Source of the DNA: Brachypterus glaber
Taxonomy: Eukaryota; Arthropoda; Insecta; Coleoptera; Kateretidae
Direction of reading: 5' to 3'
Assembly: GCA_958510825.1 (NCBI GenBank)
Contig: OY294044.1
Location: 82,072,895 to 82,136,894, forward strand
DNA length: 64,000 nt
The position numbers were made by a program, and so were the translations under genes. Positions within the stretch are counted from its first letter, which is position 1. Each line of letters starts with the position of its first letter. The notes beneath the pieces were generated by a model that was not told where the DNA came from, made no database searches, and saw only the letters and a list, made by a program, of their open reading frames with translations. Shown in pieces: positions 54,726 to 64,000 of this stretch.

Positions 54726-56335
54726 CACGGTGGATTTTTAGGGTCATTTTTTTGGATCATCTGGCAACTACGATTTTCTTTTATTAATTGATTATATGAG
54801 TCTTGTGGACAGTTTCTTCAAAAAATTTAAAAAAATATATCTGTGGCTTCGTTTTTTATAGAGAAAAATGTTAATTTAATTGGCATAATCACAGTTCGTC
54901 TGAAAAAAAATTTCATTTCCAAAAAAGATTCGTATAAATTTACATTTAGTGATCAATTTTAAGTAAAAGTAACCAAAAAAATAATCGTGGAAAAGAATTT
55001 TGAGAAAATTGATTTTCTTTTGTTTGTTGACGTAAGGAAGCAAATTGTAATTAACAAAGATTTTCCATTTTAAATAAGTTTTCATTTGGTTTTCGAATCA
55101 TTTAAATCGATTTTTAAGTAAAAAAGTTATATTTATTTAAATTTGAAAATTATATTTTTTTACAGTTTTCCCTGTTTTAGGGTAGGTATTTAGAGGGGGT
55201 TAATCCACCAATAACCCCATTTTCATCCACCACTGCTTATAGGTGTTAAAGAATGTAAAAAGGGTATTTTATAATGCCTAAGAATAATTAAACTGCACCG
55301 TAAAACACCCTCTCCAATTTTCCCGGACGTCTTTTTGGGAGTAATTCTTATGAATTTAACGCACTATAACGTTTTTATTTACCAACCGATTTGGATGATT
55401 GATAAAACCGTTGAAAGCTAATTCAAACAATAGTAGAGAAAAAGATGCAAGTCGCTTGCAAAACAACTTACACTACGATATTTCGAAAAATCTTTGACAT
55501 AGAGACTTTAAATTTTGAAACAAATTTTGTTTACTACTAAGAAAATCTTTGTTCCAAAGTCACTGGGTCAAAGCGTTTTTGAAATATCGTAGTGTAAACT
55601 TGTTTTACAAGCGACTTGCAACTTTCTCTCTTCTATACAATATTTTTGTATTTAATGTTTTTTTTTTTGAGAGGCCAGTATAATATAAAATCCAATTTGT
55701 TGTTTCAAAATAAACAAAATAAAAAAATACTTTCAAATTTAAAGTCATATATCTTTTTATTATTTATAAATTAATTTAAATGATTCGAAAAACAGTTAAA
55801 AGCTTTTATTAAAAAGAGCAACTTTTGTTAAAAAAACTTAAAAAAAAAGTAAAATATCTATGATGGAATTTAAAAAAACAACAAATATTTGTTTACGAAA
55901 AACCAAAGAAAAATATAAATTTTCAAACTTAAATAATTATAACTTTTTATTTAAAAAGCCATTTAAGTAATTCAAAAACCAAATAAAAGCGTGTTTAAAA
56001 TGGAACATATTTGTTAATTACACTTTTTTTCTAACAATGCTTCCTAATAAAATAAATACTTGTTCAAGAAAAACAAAAGAAAATCGATTTTCTCAAAATT
56101 CTCCCCCACGATTATTATTTTTTGGTTAGTTTTACTCAAAATTGATCACTAAATGTAAATTTATACGAATCTTTTTTGGAAATGACATTTTTAGTCAACT
56201 TTTTTAGACAAGCTGCGATTGTGATGATTTTTTATTTTTTTGCAGAAATTGTCTAAAAGACTCATATAATCAATTAATAAAAGAAAATCGTAGTTGCCAG
56301 ATGATCCCAAAAAATTACCCTAAAAATCCACCGTG
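54726..56335. mobile_element. Large inverted-repeat element, 1.61 kb
   Basis: CACGGTGGATTTTTAGGGTC and TCATCTGGCAACTACGATTT are mirrored by AAATCGTAGTTGCCAGATGA and ACCCTAAAAATCCACCGTG. Arms of about 350 bp also share AAAAGATTCGTATAAATTTA and ATCGTGG-type text. A separate inverted repeat lies in the middle (55432-55636). There is no transposase. Confidence 0.75.
55432..55636. mobile_element. Inverted repeat nested in the centre of the 1.61 kb element
   Basis: ATGCAAGTCGCTTGCAAAAC and ACTACGATATTTCGAAAAA pair with TTTTTGAAATATCGTAGTG and GTTTTACAAGCGACTTGCA. AGTAGAGAAAAAG and CTTTCTCTCTTCT extend the ends. Confidence 0.65.
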
Positions 56336-57497
56336 TTTTTTCTTTTAAATTTCCCTGATTTTTCCTGGTATTTCAAATATTTCCAGTACTTTGTGTATTT
56401 TTTAATATTTACTTTATAGTAAATCAGAATTTTGCTTCTTCTTTTTATTTATTCTTTTTAAGTTGAGTTTTTCTTTCCAAGGTATTGGATTATTTTCCTT
56501 AGATATTTCAAAAATTTCCAAAATTATCGACTTTTTTTTAAACCTAGACTTGTGGCACCACCACTAAACGAACTAGACTTTAATGGTCCAGTGTGCTTGA
56601 TTAAACCGATTGTGTCACTTCTGATCTGATTCCCAGATTTTTCCCTGATGTATTAAATTCCCTAATATTTCTCTGATTGAAAGCCGGTCTTTTGTTCATG
56701 AAATACAACTTCGTAAAAAAGGATCACGTTACCTCCGTAACTTTTTAATAAATAGGTTAAATTAAACAAATAATACATTTACTAGTTCATAAAGGACTTT
56801 TTAATCTAAACATACAGCAAATTAAAAAAATATATACTTTAATTTTTTTGAAAATTTACTTTCGTTTTTTAATTTTTAATTAAAAAGTAAGAGAATGTAA
56901 CTTTTGTTAAAACTGACCTATTTATTCAAAAGTTATGGAGGTCACGCGACGCTTTTTGTGATTAAAAAACCTTTTGCTCGATGGATTATTTTATGTTTGG
57001 TTTTAAATCTTTATTTACATAAAAGTAAACAAATTATAGAAGAAAACTGAGTGTTTTCCAAAATCGAACCAAAAGTAAACATCCGCAAACCGTGCAATTG
57101 CTTGATAAAATTAAATAAATTAACTGTGTACTTTTTGGCACAAATCTTCAAATTGAAATGCATGTTAAAATTTAAAATATTCGATTGCTGAGGTCAAATT
57201 TAAGAATTTCATAGTTTTAAATAATTAAAATTAAGAAATTTTAAAATAAAAGGAAAATATTATATACATCCAAGCAATCGATTTAATTTAAATATTAATT
57301 CCACCACCATTTTTGTGTAAAAAGCTTTCGGAAAATAATTTTGTACATATTTGTAGTTAAAAAAGATGATATAGGTAGTAAAGTTTGTTTTGTTATTATT
57401 CATATATTTTATGCGTTAAATAAAAAAAAAAATAAACAAAAAAACTAATTGGAAAAAAAATTATTTAACTACGATATTTTTTGATTATTTACAATAC
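56336..57497. other. AT-rich sequence, no supported gene
   Basis: Nothing recognised; composition is uniform AT-rich. Confidence 0.3.
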
Positions 57498-57908
57498 ATG
57501 GTGATTTATTAGCTTTTTGCCTAGATAGAGACCCAATTTACTATGGACCGCAAAAATGTATTTAAAAAAAAAAGTCTCGTTATAAGTAGATTTAAAAAGT
57601 TCCATTTTACTTTCTACTTCAGGTAAAGACCCAAAAATCTCATTCTAAGTCACAGTTTATTTTTAGAGGGTTTTCAAAAAACAAAATATATATTTCATGT
57701 AAGCCAGGAAAATAGACTTGACAGCTGATTTACATTAAAAAATGAGAAATAAAGTTTATGTGAAATTCTGTGCTAAACAGAAGGATCTCGTCACATATAT
57801 AAATTGATTTTTGTAAACTCGCTATAAATTAACTGTACATTTAAGACAACTTTTTTTTATAATTGCTTTTAACTTCTAAAACTTAACGGCAAGCTAGAAA
57901 ATCACCAT
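57498..57908. mobile_element. Possible inverted-repeat element, 411 bp
   Basis: ATGGTGATTTATTAGCTTTTTGCC and GGCAAGCTAGAAAATCACCAT are inverted ends of about 21-24 bp with some mismatches. Interior pairing is weak, so this may be a chance or very old element. Confidence 0.4.
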
Positions 57909-58254
57909 TTATATTGACTTCCATGCATTTTTAAAATAATATTTTAGATCACATAACATAATAAAAAAAAAAAAACGTCTCAAGATAAATGCAAAAAAAG
58001 TATATTAAACAGGGGAAGTGCAGGAGTTCCACATAATATAAAGTAAAATTAAATTTAGTAACACTGTTATAAACCACTATGCTTAAAGTATTACTTTTAA
58101 AGTCCAAACGAAAAACCAATGTTTTCTTGCAAATTAATGAAAGCCCCTGGACGTTTTCCCGAAAGTGTAACTGGGTTTTTCAAAAGTAATTTGGTTTACA
58201 CTGAGAAAAGTGTTTCAGCAACCATTAACGAAAAAAACTAGCAGTTAAGTGGCA

Positions 58255-58789
58255 TGAGTTTTTGGTATTAATTCCTAAATATATAGAAACAAGGGGACAA
58301 GGGGGAACATTTTTTTAAATGGAAAGGGGGTCGTGATACAACATTTTAAAGCTTACTAAATTCTCTTTATGACCATATAATTTTTAATTAAAAAAACATG
58401 TATGTGCTGATATTTGCAATTTTCCTAGATTTTCTTTTAAAATTAGTTTGGAAGTACATATAATTTATGTTTTTGTATCATAAAATTAATCATTAAGCTA
58501 AAATTGTTTGATGTTTTTAAGAAATTTTTACAAAAATTACCATTTTCAACACTTTTTTAATCCCTCAAAAAAAAAAATAATATATAGTCAAATTGGAAAT
58601 TTACGAGCTTTAAAAAAAATTATCACGATACTCCTTTCCATTAAAAAAATGTTGTCCCCTGCCTCCATTGTGTCTCTAAACATATCAAATATACACCATT
58701 TTGTGCTCCCATAAAGCTCTTATAACTTTTTTGATATATCTATCAGTAATTAAAATATTAATGATTCTCATGATAGATGGAACACCCTG
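58255..58789. mobile_element. CAGGGTG-family element, left end lost
   Basis: The right end ATTAAAATATTAATGATTCT with AACACCCTG and TATA matches the right end of 38951-39318. The inner AAATGGAAAGGGGGTCGTGA, GATACAACATTTTAAAGC and AAACATATCAAATATACACC are the same family core in mirrored order. A matching left CAGGGTG was not found. Confidence 0.6.
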
Positions 58790-58989
58790 TATAGTAAAAT
58801 TAAACTGTTTAGTAATAATTGCTATGCAGTTTTTTAAATTTTAAATTCACTTTTCTGTGTGTAAATTAAAGAAATTAAATATTTAAAATTTTGAAAATAA
58901 AAAACACAAAGTCTTAAACATTCTCCGTCTTTCTTCTAGAAATAATTTTAAAATTAAATTATGTGGTACCCTGTATGAAGGAATATTAG

Positions 58990-59676
58990 AACTGTGTTTT
59001 GGAATAACATATTAACCCACATTGCAAAATGACAGTAGTTTTTTTACTTAATATCTTTTAAACGAATGCTTAAAGGTCTTTTCAAATAAAAAAAAACTCT
59101 ACAAAGTTTTTCTTGTGAAATGATGAAATGATGGCAAAAAAAAAGAAAATATGTATGTGTGAGTTATACCCTATTTAGATTGGTTAAAATGCAATTTTTG
59201 GCATTTGTAAGGCTTTTTCCGAGGCGAAAATACTCGATTACTAATAAAGATCGATATGGGGTTTTCACCATTGTTTAATTAAAGACTTAATTTAGTGCCT
59301 AACGTCGCCCTTTCTTCGACTATTTGTTTTAAATATAATATGTTTTACTTTAAAAATGAGTAAATTTTACGTAATTTCATTTCATAAAAAGTCAAGTCCT
59401 TAAAGCAAAAAATTAAAAAAAAAAGGACGGCGTTAGGCAGTTAACTGTACAATAAAAAACTATCTTAATATCTTTAATATTAATTAACCGAGAATCTTCG
59501 GATTTGGAATTTGGTATGCAAGAGCGAAAATATGTGACTCATATTTATTTATTTTTTATTCAAAAGGATCTCTAATTTAAAGTGTTTTAGTCAAAACTTT
59601 TAAAAGATGTTAAGGAAAAAGCTCAACAACCTACTGTCACCTCAGAATGGGGGTTAATATATTATTGCATAACATA
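58990..59676. mobile_element. ACCCACATTGT-family element, copy 2
   Basis: ACTGTGTTTTGGAATAACAT, ATTAACCCACATTGC and ATGACAGTAG are mirrored at 59625-59676 (CTACTGTCACCTCAGAATGG, GGGTTAATATATTATTGCAT). The interior differs from copy 1. Confidence 0.6.
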
Positions 59677-62562
59677 ATCCATTAAAATGATACAAAAATG
59701 TTATAAGATCTTAAAATATTGCGAAAAAAGCCAAAAGACTAATGTTATCGACTACTTGAAGAAGAGGAAAGGAAAAACTAACTACAGAAGAAAATAAATT
59801 GAAAAACGCACGCGCCCAGCATGGAAAGTCATATTTTGTTTAAAAAAATTTAAATGTTTTTTTAAATGGACATTTAGTTTTTAATGTTAATGATTAATGA
59901 AATAAAAAAAAATAAAAAAAAATATTGAAAAAAAATATCACTGAAATCACTTGGTGTACATTATTTGTGAAAGATTACAGCCTACAACATGATGAATATG
60001 TAAAGGTAACGAGTATAATTTTTTGGGATTTTTAACAATGTATGTATTTGTCATTTCCAAGTGACATTATTCAATAAAAAAATATACCATCATATTTTGC
60101 TAATAATGTAACAAGTTACACTGAAATAAAATGAATTATAGTTAAAAACAGTGTAACTGCTTCAAATATTGAGAATGATCTAAAACGACTCTACAAGGTG
60201 CAAACATGTGTATAAATAAGATTGTGTAAGGTATACAAGTCTTTAAAATGCTATAACTATTTTCTTACGTGCAAAAATCAATTATCTAGCTGATAGATTA
60301 CTTTATTTTATACAGCGTGTGTCATTAAAATTGAAAAAATCCCTATAAAAAGTATCTGAATCTAAACTTCGCGCAGAATCTATCTGATGATGCTCATTTT
60401 TTTCTTGTTTTTTTGGTTGGCAGAATAAACTTAATTGCCTATGTAAGGTTGACTATTTAGTGTCACTGTCAATCAAAAAAATATTTTGACATTAAAAAAA
60501 AATCAAGTAATTATTTAAAAATTCCTAAAAAAGGAATCAAACATTAACTACAATAATATTATATATATTGTATTCAATAAGTTTCATAGTAAACGATGCA
60601 GCAAGTTGAAATAATACTGGTCCATAATTTTACTTAAAAAATATAATTTTAGGTAACACCAGCTCAGGTTATGTAATTTTTTTTTTAATAGCACATTAAA
60701 AATAAGAAAACTTACTTTTATTATAATTTTAACCCGCTAAGGCACCATGTACACAACCTAATTTAACAAATTAAAGTATGTTTGTTATAACATGTTGTTT
60801 TAGTATAGTCTCTTAAATATAATATTGTTTTAACCACTAAAGCTCCTGCGCAAAACGAAAGCAAATTTTAATTTGTTTCCTAAGAGCTGTTTAGAGTTTT
60901 GTGCAACAGGTGGTGATGCTTTGATGTTGATGATAACTTTAGTACGTAATAAGGCGAATATTTCAAGGTAAATTTTTTTTAAATGTAAATAACTTAGTTA
61001 ATAAACAATTATTGCGTATGATGTACATATTTATTTCAGATGTATTAAGGCCTAACGATATATTATGGCCTAATGCTGCCAAATGGCCACAACCACAAAT
61101 CACTTTTTTTTTTGAAAAAATGTAAAATTTAATCATTTCGACTTAGGTGATCATATATGATTATGCCTAATTAATCATATAGCCTAATTCGGTAATTATA
61201 GTCCTTATAAAAGTACCAGTGAACCTTACAGGGTTAAACAAATTTTCAATTTTTAAAAACATTTTCTTATAATTATTTGTAAGGCGTAAAATGACAGCCA
61301 ATTTAACGTAAATGCTAAAAATTATCAATATCACTAATGGCTATTAAAAATATCACTAAATGGTATTGATCAAATTTTTTATTCAGATTTTACGCCGAGT
61401 TCTAATACACTTTTTATATGGATGTTTTCAATTTAAATGAAGAACACTGTATATTCTAAGGATCATTTTTACAAAATAGGGATATAAATTTATCATTCAT
61501 CTATCGTAATTTTGCTGAATTAATGTAAGTACTTCTAGAGAGCAGTATCTTTCTACCGAGAGTTATTAATCAAAATTTCTCCATCTTTATTCAACAAAAC
61601 AATAAGTAGCTTGATGGATAGGTTTCTAGATATAGACGTCTATTAAATGAACTTGGATTAAAGTTTTTTACAAAAAAAATATTGTAAAAAGACATGCCTC
61701 TCGCTTATGGTTCGTTTTTTTACCCTTAATGGAAATTTTTTATGCTTGTTGTTATTTTTCTGTTATAGAAGAATCTAGTAAACTTATTTTAGTGAAATTA
61801 TAAATTACGCCAAAAAAAGTTCACTATACATTATTTAAGATAATAACAAATTGCATGGTATAATAAATTGTTTAATAAAACTCAGAGTTTATAGAAAATG
61901 GCGAAATATTCCAAAGGAAAATAGGTAAGGCCAATATTGAGTGTATAATAGCACAGCAAAAAAAACGCAGGTTAAATAAAGAAGGAATTGATTCTATTTT
62001 TCTAGATCTATTCAAACAACACGCAATACCGACATTCAAAAAAAGAAAGGGTACTAAATGAATAAAAAAAAATAATAAAATGTAGATGAAAAAAAAATAT
62101 CGATAAAAAAAATTATTAAAAATTTCAATTAATAAGTGAGTTTAGCTGCGTGTCTAACGTACACCATAAAGTGTTTTCAGTGTATGTAGTGGAGTCATTA
62201 CCGAAAAATTTTCATGAAAAATCTGGGAAAAGTCCAATTTTTTTATATATTTTAGCCATCAGTAGTTTATATCCAAAAACTTTTCTTCCAGCGTTAACCA
62301 GGATTTTAGAATATTTGGTTTTTTATTTTTTCAGATGCAATTTACCTTTTTTTTGGTCACAAAAACTTTCTGACAGCTTTTTTTAAGTGGCAAGGTCCAT
62401 TTTTAACATGAAACTGCCTTGGAAGTAATCGAAAAAAAAACTTAGAAGTACTTGAAAGGCATTGAAAAAAATTGGAAGTACTTCCGAAAATTGGAAGTGA
62501 ATTGGTGTTGTAAAAATAAATAAAAATAAAGTTACGCTTTTCTGAATACTTTGTCGGTGTTA
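59677..62562. other. 2.9 kb AT-rich sequence, no supported gene
   Basis: Only small features: AGTTACACTGAAATAAAATG at 60114 with a mirrored CAGTGTAACT at 60150-60159, and a series of GGAAGTACTT-like words at 62420-62500. No frame with a domain was seen. Confidence 0.3.
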
Positions 62563-62642
62563 TGTAGGGACACTAAATCTATGTCTTAAGTTAGCAAGGC
62601 GACATACGCCTTGATAACTTAAGACCTAGGTCTAGTGTCCCT
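62563..62642. repeat. Hairpin of 80 bp
   Basis: TAGGGACACTAAATCTATGT, CTTAAGTTAGCAAGGCG and the complement CGCCTTGATAACTTAAG, ACCTAGGTCTAGTGTCCCTA give a stem of about 37 bp with a very short loop. It resembles a miRNA-precursor-sized fold. Confidence 0.65.
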
Positions 62643-62653
62643 AGTATTATACA

Positions 62654-62904
62654 ATAAGCTTCTAACCCACATTGTTAGATGACAGTAAACTGTTGTACTT
62701 TTTCCCTAATAACTTTTAAACCGTTTTAAACGTTTTGACTAAAAAACTAAAAAATAAGCATTTGTTTCACTTGTTAATGTTTGTTTACATGTCTACAAAA
62801 TATATCATCTTTAATTCAATTCCTTTAATATATTGGGTAAAATGTTCTGTAACCTACTGTTATTTCACAATGTGGGTTATACGGTTATTGCATAACAAGC
62901 TTCT
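62654..62904. mobile_element. ACCCACATTGT-family element, copy 3 (short)
   Basis: AAGCTTCTAACCCACATTGT and GATGACAGTAAACTGTT are mirrored by AACCTACTGTTATTTCACAATG and TGGGTTATACGG...ACAAGCTT. It is 251 bp and internally deleted compared with the other two copies. Confidence 0.65.
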
Positions 62905-63142
62905 AAAAAATTGCAGAAAAAAAAACCCAAATTGCATTTTCGTAAAAAAAATAGTTCGCCTCGAATAGGTAACATTTATCTTACAAAATCCAAATAAATT
63001 AAGGTTCCGGACAACGCCATATGGAAAAAAATAGCTACAGAATCTCTCAAAACACATTTAAAAAAAAATGAGCTAATCCCAGTTTTTTCCCAATTCATGA
63101 AAAATTTCCGCTAGATGGCTCCACAATTGTGTATCTGTTTCG

Positions 63143-63162
63143 AAGAGAAAGAGAGAGAGAGA
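63143..63162 (+). repeat. (GA)n microsatellite
   Basis: Imperfect GA repeat of about 20 bp, in the putative intron downstream of the exon at 63234-63327. Confidence 0.7.
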
Positions 63163-63233
63163 TTCGTCACCTATGCAATGGGGCGCTGCGCTGTTGCTTT
63201 TTCTGCGGCTCGAGGGGCGAACGGCCGTCTTAC

Positions 63234-63327
63234 CTGGCGAAACTCTTGAACGCCGCCGACTGGGGGTTGATGCACAACGGAACCCGACTCGTGTTTAGTT
63301 GCTCCGCTATGAACTTATGCATCTCCT
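63234..63327 (-). CDS. Single internal exon of an unidentified host gene
   Basis: On the minus strand, TTTTTTGTGTGTTTCAG ends at 63328, followed by a 94 nt segment and then GTAAGAC, so a strong acceptor and donor bracket it. Of the three frames only one is open: it reads 30 complete codons beginning EMHKFIAEQL and including SRVPLCINPQSAAFKSFA, with two extra bases at each end. The other two frames contain stops. The composition is much GC-richer than the surroundings. The peptide looks like part of a conserved globular or helical domain, but I do not recognise the family. Other exons should lie beyond 64000 (upstream) or, less likely, unseen at lower coordinates. Confidence 0.6.
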
Positions 63328-64000
63328 CTGAAACACACAAAAAATAACAAATTAAACACACTTCTGAGTCTAAAGCCACTTTTATAAAAAATAATCTAAA
63401 ACGGATACCCTTTTGGATGTTTAGGTGTTAGGTCGTAGGAAAAATAGTATATGCACCTTGACTCAAACGTATTTCACTTAAAGTGCTTCTTTTTACTCGG
63501 CTCCGTAAAAAATAAGCACTCTCGTGCACTGATAACAAGGTTCCCGTACTCGGTGCGTAATATACTATTTATTATTCACAGAAAAACGTCCTTCATATGC
63601 ATTTTAAAAAGTTGCAAAATCTATCAGTTTTGTTTATTTCTTTAAAAGTTAAAAAGCTTTTCATTTTTCACCAAGGTTAGAAATGAATTCATATCTAACC
63701 TGTTTTTTAACTTTTGGCTATACCTCATAGATGGCGGAACTATCGCCTTGTCTGTAATAAGTTTGCTAATAAAAAAAACTAAATTTTTTGTTTATTTCTA
63801 CGAAAAACAATAAGAAATAATATTTATTTATATATTATATGGTTCATACCGAGACTGATAATATGAAGTAACGACGAACCACTTATTATATTATTAAGGC
63901 GCCTGCGCTAGAATAATATTATACGGTAGTTTCGAATTCCCCAAAATCGCCAAAAAACGTCCTAGACAAAAAATTCTTGGATACAAATGTGTTTCATGAA
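63328..64000. other. Upstream intron or flank of the exon; nothing further recognised
   Basis: AT-rich sequence with short frames (63451-63645) that have no domain. No second exon with matching splice sites could be supported. Confidence 0.3.

Overview
The window looks like animal nuclear DNA, most likely from an insect. It is very AT-rich and gene-poor. It has two tRNA genes without encoded CCA, a GT-AG bounded exon, (CTGT)n microsatellites and a dense litter of inverted-repeat DNA transposons of the non-autonomous (MITE/foldback) kind. No bacterial operon, CRISPR array, rRNA or organelle gene is visible. The species cannot be named from the sequence alone.

Layout. 1-9.3 kb: truncated and complete inverted-repeat elements (3220-3431, 4180-5960, 6265-6480, 6899-8560, 8889-9313) and a tRNA-Val/tRNA-Met pair on the minus strand (1459-1531, 1688-1760). 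9.6-14.6 kb: the only long coding region. One continuous reading frame (10034-14149), broken only by two TAA codons and never shifted, encodes a PHD finger, a non-LTR-type reverse transcriptase, a CCHC plus restriction-like endonuclease module and then, in frame, a complete USP2-like ubiquitin-specific protease with all catalytic and zinc-binding residues. It ends with AATAAA and an A12 run that abuts the DNA-binding domain of a decayed Tc1-like transposase. This chimera of retrotransposon and deubiquitinase is the main discovery candidate. 15-47 kb: nested inverted-repeat elements, short hairpins, tandem repeats, a LINE 3' end (29308-29625, minus) and microsatellites. 47-63 kb: more palindromes, including a nearly perfect 463 bp one (48349-48811), a tRNA-like SINE candidate (48960-49193, minus) and a copia gag scrap (53066-53174). 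Near the right edge a 94 bp exon on the minus strand (63234-63327) has good splice sites and a single open frame. It is the only trace of an ordinary host gene.

Most of the sequence is therefore a record of transposition. Several repeat families recur within the window: TATA-flanked elements starting CAG; TTAA-flanked elements starting CAC; elements beginning CTGTGGCTTGG; elements beginning TTTCTATTTTGC; and elements whose arms are built of a minisatellite. Some of them are visibly inserted into each other. All identifications were made by reading the sequence; no database search was possible.
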